NCBI GenBank assembly: GCA_004554425.1
Contig: SFMI01000106.1
Coordinates: 1 to 6,100 of the forward strand
Length of the DNA stretch: 6,100 nt
Source of the DNA: Candidatus Saccharimonadota bacterium
Lineage (GTDB): Bacteria > Eremiobacterota > Xenobia > Xenobiales > Xenobiaceae
Reading direction: 5' to 3'
Shown in pieces: positions 1 through 5,318 of the stretch (positions are counted from its first letter, which is position 1; each line of letters begins with the position of its first letter). Under the pieces are notes generated by a model that had not been told where the DNA came from, did not search any database, and saw only the letters and a list, made by a program, of their open reading frames with translations. The translations under genes and the position numbers were made by a program.

Positions 1-2052
1 GTTGCCGCAATTGGGACAGCGCCAGACATATTTATGATCTTTATTTTCCACTACTTCAATTTCGCCATCAAAACCGCAATTTTGGCAATAATCGCTCTTG
101 GTATTTAATTCGGCATACATAATGTTGTCGTAAATAAAGCGCATAAGTTCCAAAACGGCTTCGATATTATTTTGCAAGTCGGGCACTTCCACATAACTAA
201 TGGCACCGCCAACCGACAAAGCTTGGAACTGAGCTTCGACAGCCAATTTACTGAAAGCGTCAATAGGCTCGGTTACGTGGACGTGGTAGCTATTGGTAAT
301 GTAACTCTTGTCGGTAACGCCTTCAATAATACCAAAGCGCTGTTGCAAACAACGGGCAAATTTATAAGTAGTCGACTCCAAAGGCGTACCGTAAATACTG
401 AAGGCAATATTAGTCTCTTCAGTCCATTTTTTGCAAGCTTTATTCATATATTTCATAATTTTTAAAGCTAAAGGCATAGCTTCGGGCGCAGTATGACTCT
501 TACCGGTTAAGTAACGGATACATTCGCATAAACCAGTATAGCCCAAAGAAATGGTAGAATAACCGCCGTAAAGTAAAGAATCGATAACTTCGCCTTTTTT
601 AAGTCTGGCCAAAGCTCCATCTTGCCAAAGAATAGGAGCAGCGTCGGAAAGGGTGCCTTTAAGACGATTGTGACGACACATTAGAGCTTTATAGCAAAGC
701 TCTAGGCGCTCATCGAAAATTTGCCAGAATTTGTCCATGTCTTTTTGACTAGAAAGGGCAATATCGACAAGATTTAAAGTGACTACGCCTTGGTTGAAGC
801 GACCGTAATATTTATACTGTCCACACTTATCACGCCAAGGAGAAAGAGCCGAACGGCATCCCATAACAGGGAAGCAACAGCCTTCTTTAAGTTCTTTCAT
901 CTTCTTTTCACTAATATAGTCAGGCACCAAACGTCTAGCAGTACACTGAGCGGCCAGCTTAGTTAAGTACCAATAGGGAGTATCTTCGCTAATATTGTCA
1001 TCTTCAAGTACGTAAATAAGCTTAGGAAAAGCCGGCGTAACGTAGACGCCTTGGCAATTCTTGACGCCAATGTAGCGTTGCTTGAGCACTTCTTCAATGA
1101 TCATAGTCAAATCGTGCTTTTCGTTTTCGTTGGTCGCTTCATTTAAGTACATGAAGATGGTCACAAAAGGAGCTTGGCCATTAGTGGTAAGCAAGGTAAC
1201 GATCTGGTATTGAATAGTTTGCACTCCGCGGGCAATTTCGCGACGCAATCTAGTTTCGGTGAGCTTGGCTAAGTCGTCAGCATTGATAGTTTCGCCAATA
1301 GAGTCAAATTCTTCTTGAAGTTCACGCCTGAGACGCTGGCGAGAAATTTCTACAAAGGGAGCTAAGTGAGTAAGGGAAATACTCTGGCCGCCGTATTGGT
1401 TGCTAGCTACTTGAGCGATAATCTGGGTAGCGATATTGCAAGCGGTAGAGAAACTGTGCGGCTTTTCGATCATGGTGCCGGAAATAACCGTGCCATTTTG
1501 CAACATGTCTTCCAAGTTGATTAAGCAACAATTGTGCATGTGCTGGGCAAAGTAATCCAGATCGTGGAAGTGGATGATACCTTTGCGGTGAGCTTCTACT
1601 ACGTCTTGGGGCAAAAGCAAGCGGCAGGAAATATCTTTGGAAACTTCGCCGGCCATATAGTCGCGCTGGACACTATTGATGGTAGGGTTCTTGTTGGCGT
1701 TTTCTTCTTTAGCTTCTTCGCTGCTGCATTCGATAAGGCTGATAATGCGATTATCGGTAGTGTTAGCTTGACGCAATAAACTGCGCTTGTAGCGGTAAGT
1801 AATGTAGTTTTTGGCAACTTCAAAAGCGCCGACACGCATAATTTGCGTTTCTACTAAGTCTTGTATTTCCTCGACGGTGAGAGAACGAGCCAACTTTTCG
1901 CAAGCGTCGGTAATATGGGAGCCAATATCGTCAATCTGTTGCTGGCTGAGCTTATCTTTGTCTTCGACAGTATTATTTGCTTTAGTAATGGCAGCCGTAA
2001 TTTTGGAAACGTCGAAAGGCTGTTCTTCGCCGCTGCGCTTGATGATATTCAT
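1..2052 (-). CDS. nrdD: Anaerobic (class III) ribonucleoside-triphosphate reductase, 3' end cut by window edge
   Basis: This enzyme reduces ribonucleoside triphosphates to deoxyribonucleotides without oxygen, using a glycyl radical installed by the radical-SAM activase NrdG; it acts in the cytoplasm. I read 684 codons from the ATG at 2052, which has a good Shine-Dalgarno (AGAGGG, 2066-2061) 8 nt upstream. Residues about 3-92 form an ATP-cone (MNIIKRSGEEQPFDVSKI...). The catalytic core includes HFHDLDY, HNCC with Cys175, GGQSIS, NGQAPFVT and VMGCRS with Cys399. Cys175 and Cys399 match the active-site cysteines of E. coli NrdD, whose sequence aligns throughout. A C-terminal zinc site has Cys656, Cys659, Cys679 and Cys682 (YCQNCGF ... 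CPNCGN). The window ends just there, so the last 40-50 residues with the RxCGY glycyl-radical motif are outside. nrdG would be expected beyond the edge but is not seen. A cobalamin riboswitch lies upstream. The family call is secure. Confidence 0.97.
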   Translation of the reverse strand, partial: MNIIKRSGEEQPFDVSKITAAITKANNTVEDKDKLSQQQIDDIGSHITDACEKLARSLTVEEIQDLVETQIMRVGAFEVAKNYITYRYKRSLLRQANTTDNRIISLIECSSEEAKEENANKNPTINSVQRDYMAGEVSKDISCRLLLPQDVVEAHRKGIIHFHDLDYFAQHMHNCCLINLEDMLQNGTVISGTMIEKPHSFSTACNIATQIIAQVASNQYGGQSISLTHLAPFVEISRQRLRRELQEEFDSIGETINADDLAKLTETRLRREIARGVQTIQYQIVTLLTTNGQAPFVTIFMYLNEATNENEKHDLTMIIEEVLKQRYIGVKNCQGVYVTPAFPKLIYVLEDDNISEDTPYWYLTKLAAQCTARRLVPDYISEKKMKELKEGCCFPVMGCRSALSPWRDKCGQYKYYGRFNQGVVTLNLVDIALSSQKDMDKFWQIFDERLELCYKALMCRHNRLKGTLSDAAPILWQDGALARLKKGEVIDSLLYGGYSTISLGYTGLCECIRYLTGKSHTAPEAMPLALKIMKYMNKACKKWTEETNIAFSIYGTPLESTTYKFARCLQQRFGIIEGVTDKSYITNSYHVHVTEPIDAFSKLAVEAQFQALSVGGAISYVEVPDLQNNIEAVLELMRFIYDNIMYAELNTKSDYCQNCGFDGEIEVVENKDHKYVWRCPNCGN

Positions 2053-2231
2053 GGCTTTTTCCCTCTGGTATAGTTTGCCCCACCCAGTTTGCAGCGGGAA
2101 ACTGCTCTGTACGATATACAGCTGGTGAATAAGAGAAAAAAAGTAGCAATTTGCGATAGCATAAAGCTAACCGCCACAATGGCAAGCAAAGCCAAAAGCA
2201 TTTTGCTTTGCTGGCGCTTCTCTTTGTTCAC
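2049..2231 (-). CDS. Possible 60-residue single-pass membrane peptide coupled to nrdD
   Basis: No family is recognised. The frame begins with GTG at 2231 and ends with TGA at 2051-2049, overlapping the nrdD ATG by four bases (ATGA), the classic layout for translational coupling. The product has a basic N-terminus (NKEKRQQSK), then a strongly hydrophobic stretch at about residues 11-33 (MLLALLAIVAVSFMLSQIA onward) and a basic polar tail. It looks like a one-helix membrane protein or an uncleaved signal anchor. Against it: the GTG has no convincing Shine-Dalgarno (TTGGCCG upstream), the tail is compositionally odd because it must encode the nrdD ribosome-binding site, and the region is a riboswitch expression platform where chance ORFs occur. 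It could start instead at the internal ATG at 2201. It could be a leader ORF whose translation matters rather than its product. Evidence is compositional and positional only. Confidence 0.42.
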   Translation of the reverse strand: MNKEKRQQSKMLLALLAIVAVSFMLSQIATFFLLFTSCISYRAVSRCKLGGANYTRGKKP

Positions 2232-2250
2232 CGGCCAAAAAGAGCAGACA

Positions 2251-2496
2251 GCTCTGCGCCGTCTTCTGACTTCCGAATATCATCTATCTGAACAGCCTTC
2301 CCACTCTAAAGCAGTGACTATACAGGATATAGCTTTCGGTTACAGCAGCCGGACTGCGACGGATTTGCACCGTCTTCCGCTGCACAGAGCTGATATAAAT
2401 TTTAGTGCAGAAGTGCCACCACACTTTGCGCCGAAGCAAACGGGCCACAGAACTGCTCGAGAAGGTTAGCACAGGTACACCGCCTGGCGCAAGACG
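2251..2496 (-). promoter_or_regulatory. Cobalamin (B12) riboswitch upstream of nrdD
   Basis: Read on the minus strand, the region carries the conserved blocks of the cobalamin aptamer in order. There is a GGAAG-ACGG-UGCAAAU-CCGUC hairpin at 2378-2358, followed by GUCCGGCUGCUGUAACC, which corresponds to the usual GUCCCGCCACUGU. Next is the CACUG...GUGGGAAG arm at 2316-2297, then the B12-box-like AAGUCAGAAGAC at 2272-2261. An outer helix closes it: UUGCGCC (2492-2486) with GGCGCAG (2260-2254). The 5' half is less canonical: the usual UUAAAAGGGAA is replaced by a longer segment ending in CAGCGGAA. In this family, binding of a cobalamin cofactor normally lowers expression of the downstream gene, here nrdD and any leader ORF. 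The aptamer call is firm; the 5' boundary and the switching mechanism are inferred. Confidence 0.93.
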
Positions 2497-2563
2497 ACCT
2501 GTTGTAGTCAAGGGGCAACATATAGTCTTGACACGCAAAATAACAGGGATGTTAAGCGTAGAA

Positions 2564-2592
2564 TATATTTATAATATTATGTATCTTGTAAA
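2564..2592 (-). promoter_or_regulatory. Candidate promoter for the riboswitch-nrdD transcript
   Basis: Between the nucleotidase stop (2619) and the riboswitch, the minus strand has TTTACA (2592-2587) as a possible -35 and an AT-rich run containing TATAAA and AATATA; AATATA (2569-2564) is 17 bases away. The start of transcription would fall about 50-60 bases before the aptamer. The -10 match is poor. The element is supported mainly by resemblance to the sequence upstream of the nucleotidase (TCTTTTRCAAGATA in both). No terminator is visible from 2618 down to here, so read-through from the nucleotidase may also feed nrdD. Confidence 0.35.
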
Positions 2593-2618
2593 AGAGCATG
2601 ATCGCCAAATATTGTGGT

Positions 2619-4211
2619 TTAGAGTTTAGTTACACGGGCGTCCGGATCGTTGCGCCAGGGGGAATTGGCTTTGAAGTAGTCCATAAATATTTCCTGAGCT
2701 GAGCCCATGGGCTTTTTCTCGCAATTGTCAAACATTTTCTTGTCGGAAAGAGAAACGGAAGTAGCTAAGTCATACATCTTATTAGGGTCAAATTTGGAGC
2801 CGTCGTCCATAGTGATAGAAGTTATGCGCTCGCCTTCGGGCTTAGATAAGTCGTAAGTATAGGAAAAGCCGGATGGGGAAGCTGGCACTATACGACCGGC
2901 CACGCGTTTTTCCAAGGCTTCCTTAAGCAAAGAGCCGGGCAATTTCATGAGCACGGCGTCATCTTCAGTATGGGGCAAAGCGTTGAATAAGTCTTCGTAG
3001 GTTACGGTGCCGGCTTCCACGTTGGCACGTAAGTTGCGGCCATTTACCAAGCCAATGGTAGCGCCCATAGCTTGGCGTAAAGAGTCGGCGTGAATTTGAT
3101 CCAGCTTAGCGCATTCGCTGTGAGAGTAGGTCAGCGTCTCTAAGGCTTGGCCCATAGGTTGGTGGGCCAATTCGTTGCTAGAATTGACGTATTTTTCCAC
3201 AATTTGCGCTACATCAGGATCGGGCTCTATAGTTGTACTGTCAACTTTAATAAGCTCAGCTTGAGCGCTACTTATTTGGCGGGTAGTCATATCGAAATCG
3301 AGATCGACTTCGCCCACGAATTGGCCTTTGTAGCCGCTTTGCACAATTAAAGTAGAGCCGACGTATTCGCCTTCGGGCAATTCAGTGTGAGTATGGCCGC
3401 CTACAATAACGTCAAGTTCGGGGCAAGCTTTAGCCAAAAGGCGATCTTGCTCTACGCCAATATGGGAAAGAGCGATAACCACTTCGGCGCCGTCTTTTTT
3501 CATTTGGGGAATATATTGCCGGGCTGTTTCGATAGGATCTTTATATTGCAAGCCTTCGATTTTGTCGTCGGTAGTAAAATTGGACACATCAGTGCTTAAA
3601 CCAAGAATGCCGACTTTGACGCCATTTACTTCGCGAATAACATAAGGCTGAGCAAATTCGTGGCCTTCAGCTTGCTCTAAATTGGCGCAAACGATAGGGG
3701 CGTTTACTTGGCCTAACATAGAGCGCATAGTAGGCTGGCCCCAGGCAAAATCGTGGTTGCCAGGCTCAATAGCGTCGCAACCCATTTGGGCCAAGCTTTC
3801 GCTGACGATACTACCTTTACTTAAATAGGAAACCATAGTACCTTCGGCAATGTCGCCGGCATTAAGTAGCAATGAGCCTTCAGGCACTTCAGCTTTCTCG
3901 CGTTTAACTACGGCAGCTACTTGAGCTAAACCGCCGCGCCCTTCTTCAGGAAGAGCAGCGCCGTGCAAATCGTTTAAGTGTAAAATACGCAAGCGGCGTA
4001 TATCTTGGCTTGGCTCGGCGTTTCCTATACCGTTGGTGCTGTCGGCGTTAGCTTTAGCGCTAAGCTGACAACTGTCTTGCGCTATAGTCTGATTGTCGGC
4101 ACTATTTGCGCCAGCATTAGCGTTACTCAAATTAGCGCTAACTGAACTTGCCCCGACCATGTTGCTCGGCATAGTAGTTAAAGAAGTATAGGAAAAGCCG
4201 TTTATTTGCAT
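2619..4211 (-). CDS. 5'-nucleotidase / UshA-family metallophosphoesterase without an evident signal peptide
   Basis: This is a two-domain enzyme of the 5'-nucleotidase/2',3'-cyclic phosphodiesterase family, which hydrolyses nucleotides or related phosphoesters with a two-metal centre. Counting from the ATG at 4211 (530 residues), the metallophosphoesterase domain holds NDLHG (80-84), NAGD (117-120), GNHD (151-154), LSH (248-250) and GGHTH (271-275), so all metal ligands expected for the fold are present. The C-terminal nucleotidase domain follows from about 345 to 515 (VNGRNLRANV, TYEDLFNALPH, GFSYTYD). The first 70 residues are hydrophilic and Ala/Ser/Asn-rich with no hydrophobic signal core, unusual because UshA-type enzymes are normally exported. 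An upstream in-frame TTG at 4223 would add four residues but has no ribosome-binding site; the ATG has GGA 7 nt before it. Exact substrate cannot be read from the sequence. Confidence 0.92.
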   Translation of the reverse strand: MQINGFSYTSLTTMPSNMVGASSVSANLSNANAGANSADNQTIAQDSCQLSAKANADSTNGIGNAEPSQDIRRLRILHLNDLHGAALPEEGRGGLAQVAAVVKREKAEVPEGSLLLNAGDIAEGTMVSYLSKGSIVSESLAQMGCDAIEPGNHDFAWGQPTMRSMLGQVNAPIVCANLEQAEGHEFAQPYVIREVNGVKVGILGLSTDVSNFTTDDKIEGLQYKDPIETARQYIPQMKKDGAEVVIALSHIGVEQDRLLAKACPELDVIVGGHTHTELPEGEYVGSTLIVQSGYKGQFVGEVDLDFDMTTRQISSAQAELIKVDSTTIEPDPDVAQIVEKYVNSSNELAHQPMGQALETLTYSHSECAKLDQIHADSLRQAMGATIGLVNGRNLRANVEAGTVTYEDLFNALPHTEDDAVLMKLPGSLLKEALEKRVAGRIVPASPSGFSYTYDLSKPEGERITSITMDDGSKFDPNKMYDLATSVSLSDKKMFDNCEKKPMGSAQEIFMDYFKANSPWRNDPDARVTKL

Positions 4212-4245
4212 TTTTATGTCCAATTTTTAATAAAGTTTTAGCCTG

Positions 4246-4272
4246 GATATATTATCGTAAATATCTTGCAAA
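4246..4272 (-). promoter_or_regulatory. Candidate promoter for the nucleotidase gene
   Basis: The short gap between the upstream terminator and the nucleotidase start contains, on the minus strand, TTTGCA (4272-4267) and an AT-rich stretch GATAATATATC that could supply a -10. Spacing to the best hexamer (TATATC) is only 15, so the match is weak. The segment TCTTTTGCAAGATA (4275-4262) nearly repeats the one ahead of the riboswitch. A promoter is expected here because an intrinsic terminator lies just upstream. Confidence 0.33.
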
Positions 4273-4280
4273 AGAAACGG

Positions 4281-4865
4281 CTAAAATGTAAAAAAGCCGC
4301 TAACTATTAAAATAGATAGCGGCCAAGTAAGTTTGGGGCAGCTGTAAAGCTGTAATGCAGCGGCGGTTTGCTTTTGCACAATAGGAGCAATGTGCAAGGT
4401 ATTGCCGTGTTCTTCGATAATATCGATTAGATCGGCGGTTTTCATTAGTACGGTAGCGGTATTGTCATTGGGGTGGACGCCAATTAAGCCAGGCTCGGCT
4501 AGAAAATCGCGGTCGAGAAAGACGGTTACTTTACATTGCGTGTCATTGAGTATACCTAAAGGCGTAACTGAGCCAGGCGTAAGGTCGAGCAAGCTTTTTA
4601 AGTCGGCTGCGGAAGCAAAACTAAGCCTACGAGTGCAGCTGTTTTTGCTAAATTCGGTCAAATTGACGTGTTTATTACCTTTAACGACTATTAGATAATA
4701 GTTTTGCTTCTTATCGTCGCGCACAAATAAGTTTTTGGCGTCGCTTTCAGGGAAAGGAATGCCAGCTTCATCTAGTTCGTCCATGCTAAAGACAGCTTTA
4801 TGCTCGGCAATTTCGTGCCAGAGGTGTTTTTGCTGCAAATAGTTGTATATGTCTTGTTTATTCAT
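4281..4865 (-). CDS. prdX: Free-standing prolyl-tRNA deacylase (YbaK/PrdX-type editing protein)
   Basis: Trans-editing proteins of this family hydrolyse mischarged aminoacyl-tRNAPro, typically Ala-tRNAPro, protecting proline codons in the cytoplasm. The 194-residue product starts MNKQDIYNYL at an ATG (4865) with no clear Shine-Dalgarno. Family signatures are DAKNLFVRD (about 42-50, with the conserved Lys44-Asn45), YYLIVVKGNKHVNL (56-69), GSVTPLGILND (98-108) and GVHPNDNTATV (129-139). The recognisable domain ends near residue 163. The last 30 residues are an unusual tail, and about the last dozen codons lie inside an intrinsic terminator hairpin and its T-tract; homologues I know of are about 160-170 residues. 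This suggests a lost stop codon or frameshift near the end, though the catalytic domain is intact. It is the first minus-strand gene of the block, divergent from the gene at 5319. The symbol rests on family resemblance. Confidence 0.9.
   Translation of the reverse strand: MNKQDIYNYLQQKHLWHEIAEHKAVFSMDELDEAGIPFPESDAKNLFVRDDKKQNYYLIVVKGNKHVNLTEFSKNSCTRRLSFASAADLKSLLDLTPGSVTPLGILNDTQCKVTVFLDRDFLAEPGLIGVHPNDNTATVLMKTADLIDIIEEHGNTLHIAPIVQKQTAAALQLYSCPKLTWPLSILIVSGFFTF
4290..4323 (-). terminator. Intrinsic terminator overlapping the end of the prolyl-tRNA deacylase ORF
   Basis: On the minus strand GCCGCTATCTAT (4323-4312) pairs with ATAGTTAGCGGC (4307-4296) around a short TTTTA-rich loop, with a single internal mismatch. 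TTTTTT (4295-4290) follows directly. This is a textbook rho-independent terminator. It lies inside the open frame, whose stop is at 4283-4281, so ribosomes reading to the annotated stop would traverse it. Confidence 0.88.
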
Positions 4866-5318
4866 AGCGGCTATAATAGCGCAAAATATAAAGAAAAGGC
4901 AGTCCTTAAAGAGAGGAATTGAGGATAGAGAACGAAACTAAAAGGCGTTCAGTTCAAGCGGCAGCTTAAAGTTTGATACTTCGGCGTTAATTTGTTGAAA
5001 TAGCAAATTTAAGTCGGCAGCAAAATACGAACAAAATGGGGACAGGGGATCCTCAATTAAAACAAAGGATGATACTAGCAATGGCTATAGAGCGGCTTAG
5101 GTAAGGGGTAATAAGTTAAAAATGCTGTAACAATTGTTTTTTTCTTGTCCAAAACGGAAGGAAACTCAACATTATAAAACGTACTATATGACGCGCATAT
5201 GCTATTTAATAAGGCTAAAGCCTACTAAATGGTGTGTTTATGGGATAAATAGATTTTATCTTATAAAAAATTAGCAGAAGCGTTTATTGTTTTAATTGAG
5301 GGCTAGGTTAATTGTATA
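4866..5318. other. AT-rich divergent intergenic spacer
   Basis: This 453-base gap separates the minus-strand deacylase from the plus-strand gene and should hold both promoters. Near the deacylase start the minus strand has CTATTATAG, a possible -10 very close to the ATG. On the plus side TGTATAAT (5313-5320) resembles an extended -10, but it overlaps the start codon of the next gene, so a promoter for it is not convincingly placed. Other contents are a short open frame with coding flavour (4938-5084), a GGGGACAGGGG motif (5038-5048), the small inverted repeat AGGCTAAAGCCT near 5212 and an AACAATTGTT palindrome before a T-run (5129-5143). No tRNA or other RNA gene is apparent. Confidence 0.6.
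4938..5084 (-). pseudogene. Possible C-terminal gene relic
   Basis: A minus-strand frame is open from after a TAG at 5087-5085 to a TAG at 4940-4938. Its 48 codons end in FAADLNLLFQQINAEVSN followed by a short Lys/Leu/Glu tail, with codon choice like the neighbouring genes. There is no ATG and no ribosome-binding site; only a TTG near the 5' end could start it. The protein is not recognised. It could be the decayed end of a deleted gene or mobile element, or chance. Confidence 0.2.

Noticed and set aside
172..465. Plus-strand open frame of 97 codons
   Set aside because: It lies antisense inside nrdD, whose minus-strand frame matches the family residue by residue; the plus frame has no recognisable protein features. 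The same applies to 1534-1779, 1811-2128 and 1861-2073.
2284..2538. Minus-strand open frame of 84 codons, and a plus-strand frame at 2089-2469
   Set aside because: Both run through the cobalamin riboswitch; their openness reflects structured RNA sequence, not coding.
3147..3599. Plus-strand frames antisense to the nucleotidase
   Set aside because: They are shadows of a well-supported minus-strand gene with all catalytic motifs.
4390..4698. Plus-strand frame of 102 codons opposite the prolyl-tRNA deacylase
   Set aside because: It is antisense to a conserved domain and has no ribosome-binding site or recognisable motifs.
5129..5143. AACAATTGTT palindrome followed by a T-run, as a terminator
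   Set aside because: The stem is only five AT-rich pairs with no loop, and no gene ends upstream on that strand.
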